A stretch of 17,584 bases of DNA from Desulfatirhabdium butyrativorans (GCA_022736535.1 DZCT01000046.1:1-17584); one strand, 5' to 3'. Counted from the first letter of the stretch, positions 7,123 through 14,119 are shown. Numbers and translations: made by a program. Notes: generated from the sequence alone by a model not told the origin.

Positions 7123-7252
7123 CAATGGCATTCAGTTAAGGACGGAATCCCCCTTAATCCCCCTTTTTTAAAGGGGGACCGAGGGGGATTTTTGCAGAAT
7201 CCCCCCTGGCCCCCCTTTAAGAAGGGGGGTTCCGCTTAACTGAATGCCATTG
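7123..7252. mobile_element. Miniature inverted-repeat element, copy 2
   Basis: 130-bp element with perfect 18-bp ends CAATGGCATTCAGTTAAG (7123-7140) and its complement (7235-7252), differing from copy 1 at one position, changed on both ends. No ORF. Flanks carry a direct repeat, GCCGCCGGTGT (7112-7122) versus GCCGCCGGCGTGT (7253-7265), and beyond that CGTAAGGGC and CCCTACG are roughly complementary, so the target again looks like a palindrome (compare GTAGGGACACGCC/GGCGTGTCCCTAC). The cargo is a C/G-box palindrome unrelated to that in copy 1. Confidence 0.8.
7145..7232. repeat. C/G-box palindrome inside miniature element copy 2
   Basis: Runs AATCCCCCTT and CCCCCTTTTTTAAAGGGGG, then GAGGGGGATT, then CCCCCC/GGGGGG boxes up to AAGGGGGGTTCC. 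Several stems are possible. Similar C/G-box repeats occur at 12345-12446 and 13870-13899. Confidence 0.8.
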
Positions 7253-7285
7253 GCCGCCGGCGTGTCCCTACGCTGAAGATGCCCC

Positions 7286-8575
7286 ATGGCGAATTTCCTC
7301 ATCGAACATCAATGCCCTCAGTGCGGCGCGCCCGCGCTTCTGGAAGATACAGACCGTATCTTTGCCTGTGAATATTGCCGGGTGAAATCTTATCTGTTTG
7401 CAACAGATTACTTCCGCTATGCACTGCCTCACGCGGCAAACCCGGATAAGGAAATTTTCTTTTTTCCCTATTGGCATTTCAGAGGAATGCGCTTTTCCTG
7501 CTATCCGGACAGGACAGATTACAGATTTACAGACCTCAGTTGCCCGGCTGCGGATGCCGTCGGCTGCTTTCCGCTTTCACTCGGGCTGCGGAGCCGGACC
7601 CTGAAACTCCGATCAGTCTCTCCGCATCTCAGCAGCCGCTTTTTATTCCCCACGCTTCCGGCACAGCAGGCGATACGGATTGCTCAAGCCCGTTCCGATC
7701 TGTTTCTCTCCGATGACAGCCTCATCTTCTCAAGTTTTGTCGGTGAAAACATCAGCATGATCTATGCGCCCTTCTATATTGACAGGCTGCAAGATAGTGC
7801 TGACCTCTCACCCCTGACCCCTCACCCCTATCTCATTGACGCTGTGTTGAATGAAGCCCTTCCGTGTGCAGTGCCGGATGATTTTGATGTCTCACGGATG
7901 CCGGGCGGCTCCCCGAACTGGCAGATCCGGTTTCTGCCCATGCTTTGTCCGAACTGCGGCAGCGATTTGAAAGGGGAGCGGAATGCGCTGGCATTGTATT
8001 GCAAAAACTGCGATTCAATGTGGCAGGCTCGTCAAAACGGTTTTGAAAAACTGCCGGTCGCCTGTCTTTTGAATTTCGGGGAGGAAGCCGGGACTGACAC
8101 TCTGTATTTTCCGTTTTGGAGAATCAAAGCAGATATTTCAGGGATTGAACTGAATTGCTGCGAGGATATGGTCCGAATTGCCAATCTGCCCCGAGTCGTT
8201 AAAAAAAATCGGAATGCGGCAGAATTTTATTTCTGGATACCGTCATTTACACTTCGTCCTCAGATGTTCCTGAATATCGCGCGCAACATAACCCTTTTTC
8301 AGCCCCCGGAAAAGCTGAAGTCTTCACTGCCGCGGGACGCCCGATGTTATCCGGTCACGCTGCCGATTACGGAAGCTGCTGAAAGCGCGAAAATCTGTCT
8401 TGCCGGTTTTATGAAGCCCCGAAAAAATCTTTCCGAAAGACTCCGGGGCATTGAAATCAGACCCCGAAAATTTCTGTTGGTTTACGCGCCGTTCCGTGAA
8501 ACGCATCATGAGTTTGTCAACGCCGAATTTCATATCGGCGTCAGTAAACTTATGCTTGCCGGTGTAAGTCATTGA
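7286..8575 (+). CDS. Duplicated double zinc-ribbon protein of unknown function
   Basis: 429 residues; I do not recognise the family. The protein is an internal duplication. Half one has a zinc ribbon (Cys10, Cys13, Cys28, Cys31), then FFFPYWHFRG (58-67), then MIYAPFYIDR (158-167). Half two repeats the order: ribbon (Cys221, Cys224, Cys239, Cys242, same 18-residue spacing), LYFPFWRIKA (273-282), and LVYAPFRETH (398-407). No signal peptide or clear membrane helix, so probably cytoplasmic or peripheral. It follows floA on the same strand, which hints at a role near the NfeD-FloA system but proves nothing. The start ATG has only a weak GAAGA upstream. Residues about 173-183 (DLSPLTPHPYL) come from a heptamer array. 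It converges on the next gene with a 3-bp gap, leaving no room for a terminator. Confidence 0.8.
   Translation: MANFLIEHQCPQCGAPALLEDTDRIFACEYCRVKSYLFATDYFRYALPHAANPDKEIFFFPYWHFRGMRFSCYPDRTDYRFTDLSCPAADAVGCFPLSLGLRSRTLKLRSVSPHLSSRFLFPTLPAQQAIRIAQARSDLFLSDDSLIFSSFVGENISMIYAPFYIDRLQDSADLSPLTPHPYLIDAVLNEALPCAVPDDFDVSRMPGGSPNWQIRFLPMLCPNCGSDLKGERNALALYCKNCDSMWQARQNGFEKLPVACLLNFGEEAGTDTLYFPFWRIKADISGIELNCCEDMVRIANLPRVVKKNRNAAEFYFWIPSFTLRPQMFLNIARNITLFQPPEKLKSSLPRDARCYPVTLPITEAAESAKICLAGFMKPRKNLSERLRGIEIRPRKFLLVYAPFRETHHEFVNAEFHIGVSKLMLAGVSH
7800..7827 (+). repeat. Heptanucleotide array CT(G/C)ACC(T/C) x4 inside a CDS
   Basis: Units CTGACCT, CTCACCC, CTGACCC, CTCACCC read in frame through the zinc-ribbon gene, in the linker between its two halves. 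The unit differs from the ATTGAGA type but has the same 7-bp period. Confidence 0.8.
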
Positions 8576-8578
8576 TGA

Positions 8579-9328
8579 TTACACATTCTCGGATGTCGGT
8601 TCCCGCAGAATATTGACAATCAGCCATTTTCCGCCGAATTTTGCAATATGCAGATAATCCGCACCCGCCGGCGTTTCTATTTTGACGCTGGCGATATTTT
8701 CAAATATATCAAGAATAAAGATTTCATTTTTAAGATTTTTTTTCAGTCGCTTTCCGGCAGCCCACGCTGTCTTTACAAGGCTCATGGCGCTCATCTGTTC
8801 CAAATCGCTTCCGGATGTTTTCGGATTGACAGAAATACTGCGCCTTGCCAGTTCAGGATGGATGCTTTTTTCAATTTTTGCGGCATTTCCCTCATGCCAT
8901 CCTTCTATATAATCGAGAGCGGCTTGCCGAACTGCCAGCCTGTCCCTGTCTTTTCTGAAAGCAGAACCTGAATACTGGAGAATCTTTCTGTATATCAGTT
9001 CCGAGATATGATGATCTATATTTCTGCTTTCTTTTTTAAAAATACCGGCAATTTCTTCATAGTCGAAAAAGCCGTCCGTCACAAGAATGGGGATGCCTTT
9101 GGGTTTTCCCGGCTTATCTTCTCCGCTGTCCACCCGATTGTGCATATAGCCGGATTCTTTGTGCCATGTCAGGGCATGCTGATTTTTTGTTTTGTCGTAA
9201 CACAACTGAAATCCCTGAATTTCTTCCTCATTGTTTAACCATACCACGAGGTCGAAATAATCGTCTATAAACCATCGCCGCATCGGTTCCCCTTCATTCT
9301 GTCTGATATTTCGTATCTCATATAGCAT
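8579..9328 (-). CDS. Uncharacterised N-terminal domain fused to an NTF2-like/lumazine-binding-type domain
   Basis: 249 residues from the ATG at 9328. Residues 1-115 contain MLYEIRNIRQ, RRWFIDDYFDLVVWL, GFQLCYDKTKNQHALTW, and a HNRVDSGED region; I know this pattern only as an uncharacterised domain seen in proteobacterial hypotheticals. The C-terminal 120 residues (AVRQAALDYIEGWHEGNAAKIEKSIHPELARR through YLHIAKFGGKWLIVNILRE) have the pattern of the NTF2-like 'putative lumazine-binding' family, usually small-molecule binding or adaptor domains. No signal peptide. Start is uncertain: the frame is open to 9481, and 9328 is preferred because the domain begins there and AGGA lies about ten bases upstream. 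A much better Shine-Dalgarno precedes an ATG at 9437 in a different frame. Convergent with the zinc-ribbon gene. Confidence 0.65.
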   Translation of the reverse strand: MLYEIRNIRQNEGEPMRRWFIDDYFDLVVWLNNEEEIQGFQLCYDKTKNQHALTWHKESGYMHNRVDSGEDKPGKPKGIPILVTDGFFDYEEIAGIFKKESRNIDHHISELIYRKILQYSGSAFRKDRDRLAVRQAALDYIEGWHEGNAAKIEKSIHPELARRSISVNPKTSGSDLEQMSAMSLVKTAWAAGKRLKKNLKNEIFILDIFENIASVKIETPAGADYLHIAKFGGKWLIVNILREPTSENV

Positions 9329-9511
9329 TTGCGGGAAATCCTGTTGAAAAAGTTGATAATTTAAAAAGACTGAAAATCTATGTATTTTTTCTGCATGCAT
9401 AATTTGTGGAATCCAAAAAAGGCTTTTTTTCCGGCATGGTGATTTTACCTCCTTTGTCACGTTGCTTGTCTCTCTTTCCATTATTCATTCGTGTTTTTTT
9501 TATTTGTGAAC

Positions 9512-9574
9512 AATTTGTGTCCATTCGTGGCTGAAAAAAAACTGTAATCTTTTTGCCACGAATGCACACGAATT
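9512..9574. repeat. Inverted repeat of the ATTCGTGGC type
   Basis: Left arm AATTTGTGTCCATTCGTGGC (9512-9531) and right arm GCCACGAATGCACACGAATT (9555-9574) are complementary with two mismatches. The left arm recurs exactly at 16403-16422, just before the batA start. Further ACACGAATTTTTT fragments follow to 9613. Confidence 0.85.
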
Positions 9575-9626
9575 TTTTCACGAACATAAGCACACGAATT
9601 TTTTTAACACGAAAAAGTGGCAAGGC

Positions 9627-9642
9627 GGGCAGCAAGCTGCCC
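9627..9642 (-). terminator. GC hairpin just after the thioesterase stop
   Basis: Perfect 7-bp stem GGGCAGC/GCTGCCC with a 2-nt loop, three bases past the TAG stop of the minus-strand thioesterase gene. A run of T's follows about 15 nt later, so a terminator role is possible but weak; the segment looks like a common GTAGGGTGGGCA-type repeat that also supplies the stop codon. Confidence 0.45.
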
Positions 9643-9645
9643 ACC

Positions 9646-10080
9646 CTACGGAGATTCCGGCGGTTCAAGGTTTCTGAATTTATCCGGCATGTTCACCACT
9701 TTCTTTTTCTCGTTGTCGAAAAACACAATGCCGGTTTTTGCCGCAGCGATTTCTTTTCCGGTGTCTTTGTTCGTCAGTCTGTAAAAAAAATCGCAGCCGT
9801 ATTTGTTGAAATCGTCACGGGTCACTTCAACCTGCAAAGTATCGCCGTGAAACCCCTCTGATTTATACACAATCACCGCATCTGTCAGCACAAGCCCCAC
9901 GCCGTCTATGTCCAATTCCGTAAATCCGTATTTTTTGAAAAAGCGCAGACGGGCTTCGTGAATCAGAGAAAGCACCGCGTCATTGCCGAGATGTCCGCCG
10001 TAATTGATGTCGCTGATACGGATAGATATTTCTGTTGAAAATTCAAAATGTTCCGGCAAATCTAATTTGACTCTTGCCAT
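9646..10080 (-). CDS. Hotdog-fold acyl-CoA thioesterase (4HBT/YbgC type)
   Basis: 144 residues, the normal length of a single-hotdog thioesterase. The signature RISDINYGGHLGNDAVLSLIHEARLRFF (21-48) matches the 4HBT motif, with Asp24 as the expected catalytic acid and the long central helix following; the strand pattern GVGLVLTDAVIVYKSEGFHGDTLQVEVT and FFYRLTNKDTGKEIAAAKTGIVFFD fits the hotdog sheet. It would hydrolyse acyl-CoA or related thioesters in the cytoplasm; the acyl chain cannot be told from sequence. The ATG at 10080 has GGGAG just upstream; a longer frame to 10134 overlaps the end of the ribonuclease gene and is not conserved in character. It lies 16 bp after the ribonuclease gene, so the two are probably co-transcribed. 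Confidence 0.88.
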   Translation of the reverse strand: MARVKLDLPEHFEFSTEISIRISDINYGGHLGNDAVLSLIHEARLRFFKKYGFTELDIDGVGLVLTDAVIVYKSEGFHGDTLQVEVTRDDFNKYGCDFFYRLTNKDTGKEIAAAKTGIVFFDNEKKKVVNMPDKFRNLEPPESP

Positions 10081-10096
10081 TGTTCTCCCATGCCTT

Positions 10097-12121
10097 TCAC
10101 CCCATAAACACCGAAAGCAGGTCCTTTCTCGCATTTACATGCTGTATGGTAATCTGAACAAGGTCTTCCGGCTTTAAAGATATACCCCCGGAGGCAGGCA
10201 GCAGGCATTCAATCATGTATTCTGTCAGCAATGCGATATAATCGCTTTTCCGCCTGCCCAGCACAATTGCCTCTTCTTTTTCTCCGATTCTGCCTTCAAG
10301 ATATTTCAGCAGCCAGTATTTTTTGCGCCGGAACTGAATTTTGGATACAAGGCTCATAGGCTGTTCCAGCAACTGAATCGCCCGCTCGATTTCCTCTTCA
10401 GTGTAAGGGTCTTCCAGCCCGAAAACCGTGCGAATCTGACGCTGGATTATCAGGTCGGAATATTTGCGGATGGGCGATGTGGCGGTCAGATATGCGTCAA
10501 GCCCCAGACCCGAATGCCGCTCCGGTTCGCAGCCCAGCATAAAGCGGCTCAACTGTTTGCGCTGCATCCAGTTCTGAAACAGCGTGCCTTCGTCATCTTT
10601 GTAAAGACGGGCTTTGGGCTCCGGCTGGGAGCGGTAAATCGCCGGGAGATTGTGCTTTGCTAAAAATCTTGCCATCAGCCAGTTTGCCATAATCATGATT
10701 TCCGACACCAGCATTCTTGAAGGTGTTTCCCTGTTGGTTTTATTGAGAACCATCTCTCCGTTTTCTAACCAGATGCTGATTTCCGGAAGGGATATTTGAA
10801 TCGCGCCCTCGGACAGCCGTTTCTGCCGGAATCTTTTGGCAATATCCTGAAGGAGCATCATATTGCGGTCTTCTTCCGCCATCATGTTGACCTCGTGATA
10901 GGTCAACTGATGATGTATCCGAATCAGGCTCGGAAAAATTTCATAAGACATGATATCGCCGGCAGTATTCAGCTTTATCATCACGCTGACAGCCGGGCGA
11001 AGCGCGCCGGCTTTCAGACTGCAAAGGTCTTCGGAAAGATTGGGCGGGAGCATGGGAATTTTCTGGTCCGGCAGGTAAATGGAACTTGCCCGGGCAAAAG
11101 CCTCATGATCAATGGCGTCTCCCTTTTTGATAAAATGCCCCACATCCGCGATATGAACTCCCAGACAATAATGATCTCCTTTATTTTCAATGCTTAACGC
11201 ATCATCAAAATCGAGTGTCGCCTGTCCGTCTATGGTGATCAGGGGCAGATCGCTTAAATCTCTGCGGTTGTTCTCAGTCAGCAAAACCGGGGAATCATAC
11301 TTGGGGTCGGTGAGCATTTCCTCTGCAAGATCATTGACCTTATCGGGGAAAGAAACGGGAATATCATATTGATAAAGCTCTATATTTTCATCTCTGTCCC
11401 ATATCTTCATCTTTACGAGCGCTTCAAACAGCATGTCCGGGCTGTTGATGCCTGCTTTGCCGAGAATTTCCTTTCCGAGCGCGTAATGTTTGCTTTCTTT
11501 GTCAAAAACACAGACAGATTTAAGAATTTCAGACAGTTCCGCCACATATCCTGAAGATTTGAATATCATTTCTTTTTCGGGCGACTGACTTTTATCATCA
11601 TTTAAAATGTGTTTCAGCCAGTTTCCGCCCTCTTCGATGATTCGGTTTCTGCGCTCTGCTTCTCTTGCCTGCGTCTCGATCTGTTCAACTTTTTCTTCCG
11701 AATTGGGAAAAAAGCGGTCCACATTGAACTTGAAATAAAGTTTGTCGTTAAAAAAGGCTCTGACCACCGCGGATGATTCATGATCTCCGGCGGCATTTTT
11801 AGGGAAACAGAAATCGGTCATGGTGTCAATATCAATCCATTCCTGTTCCGTGTTCAGAACTTCCCATAATTCTTTAATATCAATTTTATCAGCCAGAGAT
11901 TTCCGTTTTTCCGCAATATCTTTCAGGGCTTCGATGATTCTGTCTCTGCCGATGGAAAGATTAATCCGGGTTTTGGATTTATGCAGAAGCCGATTTTCCG
12001 ACATTTTGACTTCGCGGTTGCCTTCGGTCAGCAGTCTCAGTTTCTGCTGTTTGGCTTCCATTACCGCCGCGCATATAATTTTCTGGCGATCAATATACTC
12101 AACAATGTTTCCTGTTTCCAT
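10097..12121 (-). CDS. RNase II/R-family exoribonuclease (RNB domain)
   Basis: 674 residues. An N-terminal region of about 270 residues, rich in charged helices and unlike the cold-shock domains of E. coli RNase R, precedes the RNB catalytic domain. The metal-binding motif ITIDGQATLDFDDALSIE keeps all four acidic residues (Asp298, Asp304, Asp306, Asp307). VHIADVGHFI, FARASSIYLPDQKIPMLPPNLSEDLCSL and the C-terminal TSPIRKYSDLIIQRQI, with its RNA-clamping arginine, complete the family signature. A degenerate S1-like segment ends the protein (DLVQITIQHVNARKDLLSVF). It should degrade RNA processively from the 3' end in the cytoplasm. The ATG at 12121 (METGNIVEY) is chosen over a TTG two codons upstream; no strong Shine-Dalgarno is close to either. 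First gene of a two-gene unit with the thioesterase. Confidence 0.92.
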   Translation of the reverse strand: METGNIVEYIDRQKIICAAVMEAKQQKLRLLTEGNREVKMSENRLLHKSKTRINLSIGRDRIIEALKDIAEKRKSLADKIDIKELWEVLNTEQEWIDIDTMTDFCFPKNAAGDHESSAVVRAFFNDKLYFKFNVDRFFPNSEEKVEQIETQAREAERRNRIIEEGGNWLKHILNDDKSQSPEKEMIFKSSGYVAELSEILKSVCVFDKESKHYALGKEILGKAGINSPDMLFEALVKMKIWDRDENIELYQYDIPVSFPDKVNDLAEEMLTDPKYDSPVLLTENNRRDLSDLPLITIDGQATLDFDDALSIENKGDHYCLGVHIADVGHFIKKGDAIDHEAFARASSIYLPDQKIPMLPPNLSEDLCSLKAGALRPAVSVMIKLNTAGDIMSYEIFPSLIRIHHQLTYHEVNMMAEEDRNMMLLQDIAKRFRQKRLSEGAIQISLPEISIWLENGEMVLNKTNRETPSRMLVSEIMIMANWLMARFLAKHNLPAIYRSQPEPKARLYKDDEGTLFQNWMQRKQLSRFMLGCEPERHSGLGLDAYLTATSPIRKYSDLIIQRQIRTVFGLEDPYTEEEIERAIQLLEQPMSLVSKIQFRRKKYWLLKYLEGRIGEKEEAIVLGRRKSDYIALLTEYMIECLLPASGGISLKPEDLVQITIQHVNARKDLLSVFMG

Positions 12122-12344
12122 AATCAAATATCATAGCAATCTGCCTTGAGAAAGTCAATGTAAGGAACTCATTTTTCATAAATTTATAAGGGATTTAAAA
12201 TGTTAAAAAATACCGGCAGCAGATTTCTTTTCTGTCCGCAGACCTTCCTTTCATGTATTTATTGTAATGGATTGTAATGAATAATCCTTATGGTATTTTA
12301 TTATTTTTTTCAACTGTTTTTTTCATTCCATCCATTGTTTCCGC

Positions 12345-12446
12345 AATTCCCCCTTTGAAGGGGGCATGGGGATGTTTTGAAGGGGGATGTTTCCGCACAG
12401 ACACCCCCCTTGCCCCCCTCAAGGGGGGATTTTGCGAGGGGGTGAG
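12345..12446. repeat. C/G-box palindromic repeats
   Basis: Alternating CCCCC(T) and (A)GGGGG boxes capable of several stems. The segment from 12401 (ACACCCCCCTTGCCCCCC, then TCAAGGGGGGATTT) recurs at 13869-13899 with a one-base difference in length. Confidence 0.8.
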
Positions 12447-12468
12447 AGGATGGCTTTCCTTCAGCCCC

Positions 12469-12496
12469 CGAACCTCTGACCTCGAACCCCGAACCT
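12469..12496 (+). repeat. Heptanucleotide array CGAACCT x4
   Basis: Units CGAACCT, CTGACCT, CGAACCC, CGAACCT. Same 7-bp period as the other arrays, with a unit related to the CTGACCT/CTCACCC type at 7800-7827. Confidence 0.75.
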
Positions 12497-12620
12497 CAAA
12501 TTCAATCCAACAGGATATGAATAACGATACTGCCTTGACAATCCGGCATTCATTTCTTAAATTTTAACCTTGATGAAAAGGAGTTAAAGAATATCGGAAA
12601 TCCGAATCCGTATCGGAAAT

Positions 12621-12790
12621 GTCACCCTGAGTGTCACCCTGAACATTTCTTCCGCTTTTGTCACCCTGAACGCAGTGAAGGGTCTCTTTCCTGTCATTTC
12701 GACCGAAGGGAGAAATCTGAGATTCTTCGCTCCGCTCAGAATGACAAGGTGTGCGCTCAGAATGACAAGGTGTGCGCTCAGAATGACAGG
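12621..12790. repeat. REP-like block with 21-bp tandem units
   Basis: Contains three TCACCCTGA motifs, a GTCATTTCGACCGAAGGGAG motif and a TTCTTCGCTCCGCTCAGAATGACA motif. From 12735 a 21-bp unit beginning CTCAGAATGACAAGG is repeated 2.7 times. A copy of the last motif lies in opposite orientation at 17549-17577. Confidence 0.8.
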
Positions 12791-12833
12791 CTTTGTTCAG
12801 AGTTTACAGATGAAATCTTTGCAGGGAGAAAAA

Positions 12834-13841
12834 ATGGCGGCTGAGGAACTGAAACAGAAAACAACGATTGAGGAACTCAAACACCGGATTGAAGAAAAAC
12901 ACCTGCTGGTCAGCAGCATCAGGAATGAAATCGGCAAAGTGCTGGTGGGGCAGCGGGAACTGATTGACGGGCTGCTGATCGGTCTTTTTACCAAAGGGCA
13001 TATTCTGATTGAAGGCGTTCCCGGGCTGGCGAAAACCAGCGCGGTCAAAGCCCTTGCCGCGACGGTTCAGGCAAATTTCAAGCGCATTCAGTTTACGCCG
13101 GATCTGCTGCCCGCGGATCTGATCGGAACAGAGGTTTACCGTCCCAAGACCGGCGATTTTACAATTAAAAAAGGTCCCCTTTTTCACAATATCATTCTTG
13201 CCGATGAAATCAACCGGGCGCCGTCCAAAGTGCAGTCCGCGCTCTTGGAGGCGATGCAGGAACAGCAGGTCACCATCGGAGAAGAAACTTTCAGGCTTCC
13301 GGATCCTTTTCTGGTGCTGGCGACCCAGAACCCCATTGAGCAGGAAGGCACATATCCGCTGCCCGAAGCGCAGGTGGACCGTTTCATGCTCAAGTTAATC
13401 ATTGATTATCCTGACAAAACCGAAGAAAAGGAAATCATGAAGCGGGTGGGATTTGAAGATGCGGTTGAGGTCAGACAGGTGCTTGATCCTTCAGAATTGA
13501 ATGAAATCGCATCGCTGATCAAAGAAATTTATGTGGATGAAAAGCTGAAAGATTATATTGTTGATCTGGTGTTTGCGACCCGAAATCCCGAAGATTATCA
13601 TATAGATATTTCAAATTACATTCAGTTCGGGGCATCGCCGAGAGCCACCATTTTTCTGAGCCTTGTGGCAAGAGCTTACGCATTTCTGCAAGGGCGGGCT
13701 TATGTCACGCCGCAGGATGTGAAAACCATTGCCCCGAATGTGCTGCGCCACAGAATCATTCTGACTTACGAAGCCGAAGCCGAAGACATCACAACCGAGC
13801 ATATTATCAAGAATATTTTTGATTCTGTGGAAGTGCCGTAA
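12834..13841 (+). CDS. moxR: MoxR family AAA+ ATPase
   Basis: 335 residues, standard MoxR length. Walker A GVPGLAKT (61-68), Walker B IILADEINRAPSK (120-132), sensor-1 LATQNPIEQEGTYPLPEAQVDRF (162-184, Asn166) and the C-terminal lid domain are all intact. MoxR ATPases act as chaperone-like remodelers, often for metal insertion or assembly of proteins handled by neighbouring VWA proteins; the downstream DUF58, DUF4381-like and VWA genes fit this. The frame is open to 12675, but the first 45 or so codons translate the REP-like block; the ATG at 12834 has GGGAG five bases upstream and begins the native charged N-terminus (MAAEELKQK). The gene is followed within 6 bp by a large palindrome and then by an intruding Uma2 gene. 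Confidence 0.95.
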   Translation: MAAEELKQKTTIEELKHRIEEKHLLVSSIRNEIGKVLVGQRELIDGLLIGLFTKGHILIEGVPGLAKTSAVKALAATVQANFKRIQFTPDLLPADLIGTEVYRPKTGDFTIKKGPLFHNIILADEINRAPSKVQSALLEAMQEQQVTIGEETFRLPDPFLVLATQNPIEQEGTYPLPEAQVDRFMLKLIIDYPDKTEEKEIMKRVGFEDAVEVRQVLDPSELNEIASLIKEIYVDEKLKDYIVDLVFATRNPEDYHIDISNYIQFGASPRATIFLSLVARAYAFLQGRAYVTPQDVKTIAPNVLRHRIILTYEAEAEDITTEHIIKNIFDSVEVP

Positions 13842-13846
13842 TAAGG

Positions 13847-14106
13847 TTCTCGCAAAGGACGCAAAGAGACACCCCCCTGCCCCCCTCAAGGGGGGATTTA
13901 TGAATCTGGTTAGACGGATTTCTTGTTATGCTTTTCTTTGCGCTCTCTGCGTCCTTTGCGAGAAATAAAAGGCTCTCGCAGAGGCGCAAAGCACGCGGAG
14001 AGACAGAAAGAAAATTTCGGAAGTTTTTGCTATTCTTTTCTTTGCGTTCTCTGCGTCCTTTGCGAGAAATAAAAGTTTCTCGCAAAGGCGCAAAGTCCGC
14101 AAAGAG
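13847..14106. repeat. Cluster of CTCGCAAAGGCGCAAAG-type repeats in alternating orientation
   Basis: Five copies alternate in direction: 13847-13868 (+), 13943-13964 (-), about 13973-14002 (+), about 14040-14068 (-), 14076-14106 (+). The first two are complementary with one mismatch in 22 bp and enclose a C/G-box repeat (13870-13899) that seems to have inserted between them. The last copy runs almost to the Uma2 start and its AGAGAG tail may act as that gene's ribosome binding site. Confidence 0.85.
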
Positions 14107-14119
14107 AGAGAGAAATCAA

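Larger units (their letters stand above)
7080..7285. other. Intergenic gap occupied by a miniature element
   Basis: 206-bp gap between floA and the zinc-ribbon gene, about two thirds of it made by the inserted element at 7123-7252. Without the element and one flanking repeat the two genes would be only about 65 bp apart, which suggests they were once a tight co-directional pair. Confidence 0.7.
9329..9645. other. Repeat-rich gap between two minus-strand genes
   Basis: About 317 bp. It contains an orphan Shine-Dalgarno/ATG pair (ATG at 9437), an inverted repeat (9512-9531 and 9555-9574) and a GC hairpin (9627-9642). The open frames across it only translate these repeats. Confidence 0.65.
12122..12833. 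other. Long divergent intergenic region made largely of repeats
   Basis: 712 bp between the divergent ribonuclease and moxR genes. The first 220 bp are AT-rich and should hold the ribonuclease promoter. Then come C/G-box repeats (12345-12446), a heptamer array (12469-12496) and a block of 'TCACCCTGAA...GTCATTTCGACC...CTCAGAATGACA' repeats (12621-12790). Open frames here translate repeats only. Confidence 0.75.

Noticed and set aside
9378..9668. 96-codon minus-strand open frame with Arg/Lys-rich sequence
   Set aside because: It translates repeats (CGTGGCAAAAA type) in the gap and overlaps the thioesterase end; only the short 9437 start is worth noting.
12277..12567. 96-codon plus-strand open frame with Gly/Pro/Leu motifs
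   Set aside because: Codes for C/G-box and heptamer repeats; no ribosome binding site and no protein-like conservation expected.
12675..12833. 53-codon extension of MoxR
   Set aside because: Translates REP-like repeats (STEGRNLRFFAPLRMT pattern common to such repeats); a ribosome binding site supports 12834.
13847..14106. CRISPR-like array downstream of moxR
   Set aside because: The repeats alternate in orientation and spacing is irregular (for example about 75 bp, then 9 bp), with no cas genes; not a CRISPR.
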